Under the pieces are notes generated by a model. It had not been told where the DNA came from. It saw only the letters and a list, made by a program, of their open reading frames with translations, and searched no databases. Shown here piece by piece: positions 33,341 to 45,154 of a DNA stretch of 64,000 nt. A program made the position numbers and the translations under genes. The stretch is from Azadirachta indica. Taxonomy: Eukaryota > Streptophyta > Magnoliopsida > Sapindales > Meliaceae. Position 1 is the stretch's first letter, and every line of letters begins with the position of its first letter. The DNA lies in assembly GCA_022749755.1 (NCBI GenBank), contig CM040452.1, forward strand, positions 21,470,350-21,534,349, read 5' to 3'.

Positions 33341-36300
33341 ATGGCAACTTCCTTCCTTCTTCCCTCTCCAGCTTCCTGCAACTACCGGTACTCTCTCAAT
33401 TCTCTCCTTCCCTTTGGTTTTGCGTCATGCGTTTTCTCTCTCTGCACTTCGAATTAGGATATCCTTCTTCTAGTTTGGCTAGTTAATTTTTTTTTCCTTT
33501 TTTACTAATTACGAAGTAGTCTCCATTTTTTTTTATCCCTGAAGCTGAAGGAGCTAAATTTACAGTTAGTTTTCGACTTGTACTGTACTGACATTTATTA
33601 AACCTGTCGCCTTCCATTTCCAGCAACTGTCTAAATAAATGAAAAGGAAAACGTTTTGTTTGTATAGATGGAGAGAAATGAGGTTGGCCAAAAGGGTTTT
33701 GTTTGCGTCAGTATATATATAATGTGACATTATGTAATTTGTCAAAGATGAAATCTCTCCAGTCTTTCTTTGATGTGGTTGATCATGTTTTGGATAGCAT
33801 TGTCAAGTTTTTAGAGTTGGTTTACTTGTAGATTTTTGGTTTATAAACATAAATTTGTGTATAGTAACTGTAATTTTGATGAAGTGAACAGCAAACACAT
33901 AATTTTGAGATGGGTGCGGTTTTAATGAATTCCCGATTTTGAATGCTTGTAGTGAAGTACTGAACCCAGGGCCAATTATTATTGAGGTATCAAAACAATA
34001 GGAAGATAAATACACTTTTCATTTGAAAAGTACTTGTCCAACAAGCTGGGTGCCATGAAAAGGTACCATCCAGTCACTAATTCTGTTTAATTTTGCAAAA
34101 AACAAAACAATTATCAGTGAGAGACTATTTTAATCTGTTCAATTGTACTTCTCAGAGTTTCCCTTCTGTCAACCTTACTGGGATATGACACTCTGTGATA
34201 CCTATACCTTGTTACTTCCAATAGATTTTTATCCCATCTTTTGTTTTGATGTATGCATATATATTTGTAACTATTCCATGGAGAGTGGTACAACCTTATT
34301 TGGATGTTCACATTCCCAAATAATGCTAGCTTTGCATTTGTTAATGTTCTGATGTGAACGTTTTAGGAAGAGCCAAGTGGGTCTAAGCTTGCTCTCAGAA
34401 AATTGGCAGAAAGACATTACATACTTCCCACTTTGTATTCAAAGTCAGAAATGTAAAGCAAAGCTTTACGTGATACCTTACAAAGCTATTGCCGGTCGTT
34501 GGGCTTTCAAACGGTTTGCTTCAGTTGGCTCATTAGAAGTTGATACAGCAGGCCAAGGGCATCGTTTTGCTTCTGGTTTTTCAGCTCCAAATGACATTGT
34601 GAGGTTAGATCTCACTAAATTGTTAGTAATTTATATCGTTCTGTAAATGTTACTGATGTTTGTTATTGTTTCCTGAACATCTAAAATTTTTTACTGCATA
34701 AATTCTCTCTGTACACTATTAAGATTTGATTATTATCTATCGACAAAAGCATTGTATTGTCTAGAATAATTATGATGTAAAAGGCATTGCCTGTAGTTTC
34801 ACCATAGAATATTTACCACCAAAAATCTACAATTAGCAGGAATAAAATGTTGCATGACAGCTTGAGTAACCCTTTGGATGGCATGAGTGATTTTGAGAGA
34901 CAGTTGCAAGAGTTTTTTGATGAACTGAAAGCTATGATTATGATGGAGAACATAGATGATGCCATTGACCTGCTTCAAGCAAATTATGAAGCTGTGAAAG
35001 AACAGATGAATGCAGGTACTAAAGGCATTGAAGAAGTTGCAATTCTTGATGTCATAGCCTTGGGATACATAGGTATTGGAGACTTGAAGTTTGTATGGTC
35101 TCTTCTGGATATGGTAACTTCCTTCCCCTGCATGTTTAATTATCACCCTGAACTCTTTTTTGTGTAGATATTATGTCACACAATGATCAATTTCTTCATG
35201 GCCTAGAAAAAGTAAATAATACTTTTGTAATGTAATAATAACATATCGATTGGGTGCCCTCAGGGTGAGCTCAATAGGTTAATGGGTGGGGTGGTCATAG
35301 TTCAAGTTTTACCAATAGAAACGTGAAGATAAAAAGCCCGTTTTGATACTCTCTTATTATCCTATCTGTAATTCTTGATCTCTTACAAGGATCAGAATAG
35401 AGAGAGGAGTCATAAATTACTGGTTCCTCTTTCTTTTGGTAATTTTTTCATTTGGTTGATAATAGGCATGGATGGATTAAATGATGCTAGATGACAAATT
35501 AGACGATGAATATTGACAAACATATAGTAATTTCTTTTTCAAGAGAAAAAAATTTGTGTATCTTCATGAAAGCAAGGAACTAATAATGAAACTCTTAGTC
35601 TCCTATCACATATCACTAACTTCTTTTAGTGTAAGGTTGGTTATGTTTTTAGAGAACTTTTTCGTTTTTGACTGTTAACTTTGTGAAAGCATACTTGGTC
35701 TAAATCTTCATATTTAGAAGAATTATATTTTATATTGGTACATCCCGCATCAACATGGAAGGTTTTGTTGCATATGGCTCAGAATTTAAGATTCTGTTTT
35801 TCATCTTTTTCCATTTCTTCGTGGTCAGATGAGTGAGGTTGTTGATAATCTGAAGGATGACGAACCCCTTTTAGATGCAATACTGATGCATATGGGAAGC
35901 ATGTATTCAACTTTGGAGAATCATGAGAAATCCATGCTCATGTATCAGAGGGCTATTAATATTTTAGAGAAAAGATATGGTAAGTGAGACCTGGAAACCT
36001 TGACGTCTTTGTCCTTTGTATTACTCTCTCTTTGAAGTACTGCAGAACTTTAATCATAGTTGGCTCTCAGACTTTTAAGTTCTTTGTACTAGAGTTGCTG
36101 GCTATTTCATTGATGACTCCTGAAGGTGAAGTTTTAGTTGGCTATCACTTAGTGTTTTCAACTAAAGATGAAGTTTAGAATAGATGCTGGCATCAAATAA
36201 ACATCTGCCAGAATAAAGCACTAGTGAGAAATTTGCCAAAATCTTCGACAGTTTGAAATGCTAAAATCATTGAGAACTTAAAACTCAGATTCCGCATTTT

Positions 36301-38276
36301 TATGAAAGGTGAACTCTGCACAGAATTTTTTTTACCCAATTATCTTGGGGTTTATTTGTTAAGAACTATCTTAGTTCAGATTTAGACATCATGCTTTTAC
36401 CTATTCCTTCATATGATATTGTGATTATACTTCGTTGAAGATGTTTTTGGAGCTATACTTTTAAACATAGCATGAAATTTTGCTTGCTTTGAAGACGAAT
36501 TGGCAAATTCATGATTCATTGTACAATCTGCTGCTTCAGATTCTATATTTAGGTAAAATTGTAAGTGGATCATCTTTTTCCTATTTCCAGTTTCCAGCAT
36601 TAAGTGACTGCTAATTGGCATTCTTTTTAATTTTTGCTGCTTTTTTCACCACCATGGGTCTTTGGGGTTTTTCTTTATTTCTTTCACATTTCATCAAGGG
36701 CATCCAGCCAGAAAATTCAATGTTTTTATTAAATGAATTTCTTTTTTCATCTAGGAAAAAATAGTACTTTTCTTGTCACATCATTGTTGGGGATGGCAAA
36801 AGTTCTTGGTTCTATTGGGAGAGCAACAAGAGCAGTAGAATTCTACCATCGTGTGATAACTATTTTCGAGTTGAACAGGGGTGCTGAAAGTGTGGATTTG
36901 GTTTTACCTTTATCTGGTCTTGGCAATCAATTGATCAAGGAAGGAAAAGCTATTGATGCAGAAAATGTTTTTACTAGGTTGGTTGCTTCTCTCTTTCTTT
37001 AGTGTATTTTTTGGTTTTTACAGAATTTAGATTTTATTATTGGCCTTTTTATCCATTTCCTGAAATAGGATTTTAAAGATATATACAAAGGCGTATGGAG
37101 AAAATGACGGGAGAGTTGGAATGGCTTTGTGTTCTTTGGCCCATGCAAAGTGTGCGAAAGGTAAGTTTCGTACCCTCTTTGTTCCATTGGTTTGTAGCTT
37201 TTAGACTGAAATTTGAGCTTGATTAGTGTTCCATAATTTGCTCTCATTACTTTCCGGCAGTTATCACTTCCAAAGTTCAAGTATGAGTTGATGTACCAAT
37301 GTATACAGGCAACACAGATGAGGCCATTGATTTATATAAGAAAGCTCTTAAGGTCATCAAGGATTCAAATTATATGGCTTTGGATGACAGCATAATGGGG
37401 AATATGAGGATTGATTTGGCAGAGTTGCTTCATTTTGTGGGAAGGTAATATGCGGTTCATTGTTAGAATTAATTCTGAATAGGAATCCTTTACAGAACTC
37501 AAACCGACTATTTTGTCTTAGTCTTGCATTTTAGCAAGGTTCTTTTAACAAGTATTGCATTGGCCCTTTTTTTTCCCCTAATAATTTGGATCCTCCTCAG
37601 GGGACAAGAAGGGCGAGAGCTACTGGAGGAATGCTTGTTGATCACTGAGAAGCATAAAGGAAAGGAGCATCCGGACTCAGTTACACACCTTTTAAATCTC
37701 GCATCCTCCTATTCACGCTCAAAGAATTTTGTTGAGGCTGAGCGCATACTGAGGATGAGTTTGGAGATCATGACAAAGAATGTTGGGCCTGATGATCAAT
37801 CCGTATCCTTCCCGATGCTGCATCTTGGCGTCACCCTTTACCATTTAAATCAAGATGAAGAAGCTGAGAAGTTTGTGCTGGAGGCTCTGCACATCCGCGA
37901 GAAGGCATTTGGAAAAGATTCACTTCCCGTTGGTAAGCTTCGACCTAATTTCATAGGCATCAACTTCAGCTGGAAAATGATATTGATTGTTGTCTGACTG
38001 TTTTTGCTTCCTTGTCATATGCCAGGTGAGGCTCTCGACTGTCTGGTTTGCATTCAGACGAGATTGGGGAAGGATGACGCACAGTTACTGGAACTGCTGA
38101 AGAGGGTTCTTAGCATTGAAGAGAGAGAATTTGGGAGTGATAGCGAGGAGGTAATGTTAACTCTGAAGAAAGTTGTGTTCTATTTGGACAAACTTGGGAG
38201 AAAAGATGAGAAATTTCCTCTGCAGAAAAGATTGTACCACCTGAGGATGAAATACAAACAGAGAGTTCAATATTAA
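33341..38276 (+). CDS. TPR protein of kinesin-light-chain type, probably plastid-targeted (At5g53080-like)
   Basis: Nine exons join in frame to 580 residues: 33341-33387, 34367-34603, 34840-35113, 35829-35979, 36755-36977, 37069-37160, 37309-37444, 37601-37932 and 38026-38276. The start MATSFLLPSPASCNYRKSQV is rich in Ser and poor in acidic residues, as in a chloroplast transit peptide. From about residue 110 the protein is all helical, with TPR units of the 42-residue kinesin-light-chain kind. Clear ones are HMGSMYSTLENHEKSMLMYQ, SLLGMAKVLGSIGRATRAVE, HLLNLASSYSRSKNFVEAER and LHLGVTLYHLNQDEEAEKFV. There is no motor, kinase or membrane domain. Such repeats bind partner proteins; the partner is unknown. 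From memory the match is At5g53080. The next gene (PTAC7) starts 536 bases downstream on the same strand. Confidence 0.9.
35262..35400 (+). mobile_element. Possible SINE-like segment in TPR intron 3
   Basis: GGTGAGCTCAATAGGTTAATGG (positions 35264-35285) resembles an A box with its flank. ATAGTTCAAGTTTTACC (35298-35314) resembles a box B. The spacing fits a tRNA head. Tail not defined. Confidence 0.3.
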
Positions 38277-38812
38277 TGGTATTATCAGTTTCTGCGCATT
38301 TATTCAAAAGTAATAGAATTTTCTTTTGGCTGAAGTCTGAGTTTTTTTCTTTCTAATTTTTATTAATTTGTATGTTGCTTAAAGTAAACATGTAATGTTA
38401 CAACATAAGCAAGAATTAAATATTGAAGGACAATAATGAATAAAATGATAATAATATTTATAAATTTTTATATTACTTATTAAAAATAATTTGCAATAAT
38501 ATTCGTGTAATTTCCAAAAATCGAAATATCTGAAAACAGAATCGGGTTCCGCGGTAATTTATCTCAATATTATCGTTTACCTCGTCTATTTTGCAAATAT
38601 AATCCGTTCTCAGACATTTTGGCAAAAGATGACATTTTTGACCCTCAACCTGCAAAAATTCAGCGAAAGTACCGTTCAATCTGTAATTTATAAAAGTCTC
38701 GGGGAGGTGAAATAATAATATCCTGCTAGTTTATCCAAAAAAATTAGGAAAAAAAAACAAATAAATAATCACAGAAGATTCTTTATACTCTCGGTTTCGA
38801 CTTAGCTCAGCA

Positions 38813-40296
38813 ATGGCTATCTCCACTTCAGCTTTCATTGCTCTGTGGACTTCGCCTGTAATAATAATCCATTTTAGAACTCTGATATTTTTAATTATGT
38901 AAATTCAACTAAATTTTATTTTTTATTTTGGCTGCAGAGAATAGAGTTGAGAACAGGGAATTCATGCGGTTTATCAGCAAAGGTTTTTTTTTTTTTTAAT
39001 AAGTTTAATTTCTATAATTCTTATCTGAGTTTTTCTTTGTTTATTTGTCTCTCTTTATAGTCGAACTGTTTTCAGGTTATTTCGCAGCTCAAAAACGACG
39101 GTCGTGGTCGGCGTGTTTGGCGGCGGAGAAAATTGGTACGTCAAAAAAGTTGAAACTTTTTAGTCGCATACTGCTACATATATAGTTTTCAGGATCAAAA
39201 TTTGGGAAGTATTTGTTTGGGTGGTTGTTTCTTAACTCTTTGCTCTGGCAGAAAACGAGGTTCATACGAATGAGTCGTATAACATCGTTTATGCAGCTGA
39301 TATTGAATTGTAGGCATAAGTTATTGTTTATATTATCATCAAGAAATTGGTTTTGGTTGGTTCTTTATTTTTACGCAAGATTGTAGAACTCGATTAATTT
39401 TTTCATAGCAAAATGATACTTTGGTTGAATCTGGCCCATTGCAGAAAATTTTACTCAAGCAAGTGTACTAGAAGCCATTTTTACTGTTTTTACTCCATTT
39501 TCCTTTATCAATTTTGAGAAAGTAGATTTACATTGAATGGCTGTACTATTGTTAACGTTTATCAATTGTTTCGAGATTCTGATTATAAATTTAGGATTGA
39601 CTGAAATCATACTCTTGATAACATAGGGTATTTTCTGATGATATTGTCATGAATATTTTTGAATCCTTTACAAATTTGGCAAATGATACTAACAATTGCT
39701 TGCTATGTCGAAGTCATACTTGTAGATTTTGGTTACTAATATTGATGCCATTGGAGTTCGCAGATTTGCTTTTACTTCACATCCTCAATATGTACATAGG
39801 AAATAACTTAAAGAATGTTATCAGACCAGCATATTATATCAATGACTTGATGTATATCTTTATTGCAAGATGATCTTGGTAGGCTTTACCTGATCATTAT
39901 GTAGGCAAAATTTCTTGCATATTGTAGGAAATGCTTACAGAGAAGTTTTCTTTGTTTCAGACAAAGAAGGATGACATGTTGAGGTACAATACGGAGCGAA
40001 TTCCGTTCTTGGAGGAGCAAGTGCGAAAGATAAAGGAAGGGGGAAAACTCTTAACAATGGACATTGAGAGGTTGTTGCTATCAGAAGATAATCGATTTGA
40101 TTTCGTCAACGAGGTAGCCGCTGAGGCTACTGCATACGTTGAGAGCAATAGAAATGAGTATGGAGGGAAGAAGAAAGCGATCCTTCATGTGCTCAGTAAT
40201 CGAGTAAATGATTTAGGGTTCTATCGACCAGATGCGTATGAAGAAACTGACCCTTTCAAGCCAGGACCAACTTATTTGAAGGAAGAATTTACTTGA
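38813..40296 (+). CDS. PTAC7: Plastid transcriptionally active 7 (PTAC7)
   Basis: Four exons join in frame to 166 residues: 38813-38857, 38938-38982, 39061-39135 and 39961-40296. The start MAISTSAFIALWTSPRIELR looks like a chloroplast transit peptide. The mature part is small and charged, with RGRRVWRRRKL, then RYNTERIPFLEEQVRKIKEG, then FVNEVAAEATAYVESNRNEY, and ends DPFKPGPTYLKEEFT. It has no known catalytic domain. PTAC7 is one of the proteins associated with the plastid-encoded RNA polymerase, and loss of it gives pigment-defective plants in Arabidopsis (At5g24314). In Arabidopsis it sits next to ABIL3 (At5g24310); here an ABIL gene lies 17 kb away. The 825-base last intron could hold a cryptic exon near 39252-39314, which I did not use because it adds a stop. 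Confidence 0.9.
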
Positions 40297-41224
40297 AGCT
40301 TAGGAATATACGTAGTGTTAGAATTTAGGATTTGAGCTGAATGTTGAGTTTTATAATTTTCAGTCGTCTTGAAACATCTTTAGTGCTGTTAATTAGTTTT
40401 TTGCCATGTCTACAATTTTATTATTATATTTTCCTAAATGAAGGAAATTTTGGAGTAATTTGAGCTCCATTGAGAAGAAGATGATTCTGAAAGCCTGATT
40501 ACTGAAAGTTGAGCAAGTTTGATCGATCGTGATTTTTTTTTTAATTAAATATTAAGATATTGTCGGATCTACTAGAATTTGCCTTTAAATTATTTTAGTT
40601 ATGATGTAGTCTAAGCTTTAATGATGGCTCGAAAACCTGAATTCACATCACACATTTGTCTTTCAGGTATGAGAGGAAGAAGAAAAATAAAAGGAAAATA
40701 AAATTCATTTGGAATATACATGATGAGATTGGTAATCTATAGCAAAGATGAGTACATGAATAAATAATGTGGATAGCAAAAACACGAATCCATTTTTATA
40801 ATGTTTATTGATTATAAACAATTCAACATTTGATCATAAACTTTAACCAAAGTGTAAGTTTTATTTTGGAATTCATAGTATTCTTAAAAAATTCAAATAT
40901 TTTTGTTCAAAGTTAATTATTATTTCTAACCTTGGAATATAACATCTTGGACAAAAGGATATATATATATATATATAAAGCCATTCTTTTTATTTATATA
41001 TGGTATGCAATATAAAATAAATTTTGACTAAAAATTATCATTTTTTAAAGAAAGAATATAACTAAAATTTGATGATAATTCATTTGAAAGATAGTAGCCA
41101 GTATAGTAACTAAGGTGGACTTGACTGTCATTTACAGAAAAGACAGCCTAACGTCAGCTACGCATTACGTAGAAAAACCATAATCAACTTTGACTACGAA
41201 TCATAGCAAAACCTAAACCACAAA
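40297..41224. other. Spacer between PTAC7 and the Mutator-like element
   Basis: PTAC7 3' UTR followed by AT-rich DNA with a TA run at 40962-40977. No gene seen. Confidence 0.5.
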
Positions 41225-42188
41225 TACTACCACGTCATCCCTCAAATATCTGATGTGACAGAGGTTGTACTTAAACAGATGTATTATGATGTTATACTAC
41301 ATTTTAAAGAGATGTGAAATTTATCAACGAGATACAAAATCCTAACATTTGTCCATCAAATGTTAACGGTGGAAGGGTAAAATTGTCGTTTCACCAAAAT
41401 TCAAAGTTAAAAAAAAAGCACTAAATGTAAGTAGTGCTCAGTGGAAGACAAAAAGTTGGGCTTAAAAAAATCACAACTTTATACTTGAATACACAATGAC
41501 AAGAGAAATTACCTCACATGAAAGACTCGTCATTTTTTAACCAAAAAAACCTTCAAACTTGGTTCGAAATCTATTTTCATCGTTTTCCAATTGTTGTTGT
41601 TGAAGTGTTTTGATTCGAAGAAATCAAAGCTTGAAGAAAACAGACAATTTCCTAACTTGTCAGTGCTCAAAGCAGTGCCGAGATTAGAATCAACTTCTTA
41701 AGTCTTTTAACACTTGATTAATTATGGTGTAATTGTTTATTTTCAATTTTTGTGGTTGCATGCCTTGTTGTTGGTGTATTAGAAACTCTAGATTTATTGT
41801 TTGGGTCTATAAATGATATATATTTTTTTTCACATTTGATAGGGAGTTTAGAAAAGTAATGCCAATTAGTGTTAAATGAATATGAATTTTGTTGTTGTTT
41901 GCATGTATGTGTTAAATAATGTTAACGTTACAAAACAAAGAAATTTGAAAAGTAATGGTCATGTTAGAGTGTTTTCAAACATAAATTTCATTTTCGGTTG
42001 TATAAGTGTGTTAAATGGTGTTAGATGATATTGGTACGTAAACTGTAAGTTAGTTCTATGCACAGTATAATGCTGGGGAATTTTAGTGTTGCATAAGTGT
42101 GTTAAATTTTGTTGGTTGTTTATGTATGTTATACTGAAGCTAAGTATTCGTGTTGTTCTATTAACTTTGGCAGGGGAAGATATGGAAG

Positions 42189-43276
42189 ATGTTGCCTTTG
42201 GAACTCGTGTTATTTTATAAAGACAAACAACATTTAATGGGGCTCAATTATCCTAATGAGTACATGTTCAAAAATCTTACGATTGATGTAGTAAGGATCA
42301 CAGGATCTGATGGGGATAAATGTTATGCGAAGATTAGTTTTGAAGCTATTGATCTTACAACTAGTGAGATGATCAAAGTTACAAATAATGATGAGTTAAT
42401 GCCTATTTACGAGAGTCATAACAGGATGAGATCTAAAAGAGTTGAAGTTCATGTGTCCCCTGTTATACCAGAATAGAACTAACTACACAACCCATGAGAA
42501 CAACCCATGCTTTATACACTACTCAACAATTTACAATCCATTTTTCTAAATGCAAGTAGCCTGGCCTTAATATTTCAAACATTACACAATAGCCCTTTAT
42601 TGTCATTTGTTTCACAACAAACTCTACAACAAGAAACCAAGCTTAAAACCAGCATCGAACAAACGAAAGAAATGCAAATAAGGTTGATACTGGCTTAAGT
42701 GATAATTGGTCTGATTGTGATAATAGGAGCAGAGAAAATGCAAAGGTTGAGTCACATTCTGATGATGCGGGTTCATTTGGTGATAAGGATAGTACAAGTG
42801 ATGAGGGTAGTGAGAAAGATCAGCTATTGTTAGATGTTGAAGATAATGAGAATGTAACTTTCAGTTTTGATGAAGAAGACCTTTCTAGCACAACAGGCCT
42901 AATGAGGTATATAGATAAACATGTATATGAAGCACTGCTGATGGGCAACACAATATAAGATTGGGGTAGTATTTGATAATGTTGATCATTTTAGGAGAGT
43001 TTTAAATGATGTGATGATCATAGGGGGTTTTAACATCGAGAGGATTTACAACGATAAGAAAAAGTGATTGATTATCATATAACAATGTGAACATTTATTT
43101 TCAATGATTATTCTTAATTATGGCAGTCAATTGGTGGTGAGTCCTCTCAGCAAGTATCATTACAACAATCATCTACAAATTCAGGAGGCAAAGGCTTAAA
43201 TGCAAGGGGTAAAGGTTGGACAACAATTGTTAGGGAAAGATATACTAGGCAAAGAAGTATACATGTGCATGTGTAA
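42189..43276 (+). pseudogene. MuDR-type transposase remnant, N- and C-terminal parts only
   Basis: Four blocks are visible on the plus strand. 42189-42476 encodes 95 residues (ELVLFYKDKQHLMGLNYPNE onward) like the PB1-type N-terminal domain of plant MULE proteins. 42690-42957 encodes an acidic Asp/Glu/Ser linker. 42969-43067 encodes VFDNVDHFRRVLNDVMIIGG and then FNIERIYNDKKK, the start of the MuDR DNA-binding domain. 43126-43276 encodes a Gln/Ser/Gly tail (STNSGGKGLNARGKGW onward) like the C-terminal end of such proteins. Stops separate the blocks, and the DDE and SWIM regions are absent. It cannot make transposase by itself. Confidence 0.7.
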
Positions 43277-43473
43277 ATTGATTTTTTATCAGTTTTTTAT
43301 TTTTAGGGTTAAATGATGTGATTTTATTATAAGTGGCTTTGACGCAAACATTGGTGTTGATATTACAACTTTTTGAAGGACTGTGATTTTCTGAATTTTG
43401 AAGTTCAATATTTATCATTTAACATTTTGAAGTTGAAGAATCATCCATGTTTTTGAAGATAAAAATTATAGAC

Positions 43474-43918
43474 TTAGGTAGGGGTAGGCAAAAAATCAGA
43501 CCCAAATTTACGGGTTCGATCTGGTATTTTATGCAATTCCGTCTGATTTCGGTTCTTAAAATAAAAAACTTGAAATTTTCGGTTCGATTTTGGTTTTGGT
43601 CCAAAAAATTTAGACGGAAGCGAAAATATTATTTTTTATATAAACAATATTATTTTATTATATTTTTATAAAACGATGTAGTTTAATACACTGAAAAGTT
43701 TTTCAAAAAAAATAAATTTATTTAAAAATAGAACGATCTAAAAATTAAACCGATCAGTTTAGTTTTAATCTAGTTATAATATGTAATCAGTCCGATTCGG
43801 TCTAAATTTTTCTTCTTATTGTCTAGTCTCAAAAATTTGAGATTCGAAATTTTTGGGTTCAGTCTGATTTTTTAAAAATTTGAATCGATCCGGACCGTAC
43901 CTTCCCTTAACCCTAGGT
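43474..43918. mobile_element. Nested MITE with TAGGGGTAGG-type tip
   Basis: The left end TTAGGTAGGGGTAGGCAAAA and the reverse complement of the right end, CTAGGGTTAAGGGAAGG, are imperfect inverted copies. The inside repeats GGTTCGATTTTGGTTTTGGT and CCGATTCGG-like words typical of the abundant plant TAGGGGTG elements, often assigned to hAT. It lies inside the Mutator-like element and so inserted later. Confidence 0.5.
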
Positions 43919-44104
43919 CATCTTTATTTTATATTGTATTGGATAGTGTATATAAGATTCTTCAAACTTTATTCATTGTCAATACTTCAAACTTAGTTCT
44001 TAAATGGCGGTTAGTAATTCAAAATTTGATTAGTGGTAGTTACTTATACAGGTGTGGTGATATTGTATTGATATTGTTGCTTATATGATTGACCATGTTA
44101 TAAT

Positions 44105-44483
44105 ATATCTGTTTTTGTATTTCACACTTGATGACCAAAGTTACAATTTGGTTGCTACTACAATAGAAATTCCAAATAGCAATAGCATAATCCATGTTAG
44201 TTTCCTTTTAATCTGTGATAGTTTTGAGGATATATATTTAGAATCATCTTCAGCAACCAGTATTATAAGCTCAGATTCACAAGTATTTTCACCATGTATA
44301 CTGTCAACCTCAATGTCATTAGGGCACCACTATTCCCAATATTGGCATTTCCTCACTTTGCATGTCCAAAACAACCCCCATATCTTGCACTCCACACTTG
44401 CAATATTTAGGCATGCATTTCACAAATCCAACACTTTCACCATCTTCACAATATTGTCTACTTGCATGTGAGTTTGAAGACAT
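44105..44483 (-). pseudogene. Broken GRF-type zinc-finger gene inside the MULE
   Basis: Minus-strand start at 44483 gives MSSNSHASRQYCEDGESVGF, then KCMPKYCKCGVQ, with a stop at 44319. A one-base frame change after CGVQ continues as a Trp-Thr-Cys stretch ending WCPND and an acidic/basic helical tail to about 44105. The pattern C-x-C-G, then W/T, then C-P-N is that of short plant GRF zinc-finger proteins, which often accompany plant transposons. The frame change and an internal stop make it non-functional as it stands. The conserved N-x-G-R-R-F core is not recognisable, so the family call is moderate. Confidence 0.45.
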
Positions 44484-45154
44484 TGTTGATGTGTTGTTGA
44501 AGTTTTTGAAATGTTTGTTTAGAAATGAAGTGATACTAGATGTTTATGGAAATGAAAGAAATGGATAAAAAATGAGTTAAAGTTGTTGTAATGAATAGGT
44601 GAATGGCAAGCTTTTAAAGCAAAAATTTCAGCTTCCTAGCCATTGCATTCTACAACGATCAAATTGTTGTGCATGAATTAATTAAATATATTTGAGCATT
44701 TTTGTAATTTCTACAATATTTCTTGCTATACTCATACGAATAAGGCAAACTGAGTTTTTTTATTTTTGATCATTTTTAATATTCATGTGGTTATAAATGT
44801 CATTTGATAACTTTTTATGAGATTAAGTGCATAATCGTTAATTGACCTTCCACCATTAATATTTGATGGATGGACGTTAAGATTTTGTATTTCATTAATA
44901 TATTTTGCATGTTTTTATATTACAGCATAGCATTAGAATACATTTAACATCACAGCGAAATATTGTCTAAAGTGGAGTAGCTGGCTGAAAATATCCTTAA
45001 AAAGAAAATAATCCGTTAAAATCAGTTATTATGAGGCCAAGCTTTCTTCTTTCAAAACTCTCTTATCCTCCGCTAAAAATCACTCACCGCCACTTAAAAA
45101 AACTCTTCCTTGGCGTGTAACCCATTTCATCCTTTCAACTCACTGAGTCCGTTA

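Larger units (their letters stand above)
41225..44985. mobile_element. Mutator-like element (MULE), internally deleted, with long inverted termini
   Basis: The block at 41330-41375 (GATACAAAATCCTAAC, then CCATCAAATGTTAACGGTGG) matches the reverse complement of 44850-44905 (AATACAAAATCTTAAC, then CCATCAAATATTAATGGTGG). Weaker similarity runs outward on both sides for about 100 more bases, so termini of over 150 bp are likely. Inside lie MuDR-type transposase pieces on the plus strand and a GRF zinc-finger remnant on the minus strand. The catalytic core is missing. Exact ends and the target-site duplication were not resolved. Confidence 0.7.

Noticed and set aside
39252..39314. Possible extra PTAC7 exon after a CTGGCAG acceptor
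   Set aside because: Its inclusion brings in a stop codon, while direct joining of 39135 to 39961 keeps the conserved sequence.
43505..43520. Box-B-like GGGTTCGATCTGG, possible tRNA
   Set aside because: No A box, acceptor stem or anticodon arm around it. It is part of the GGTTCG-rich MITE interior.
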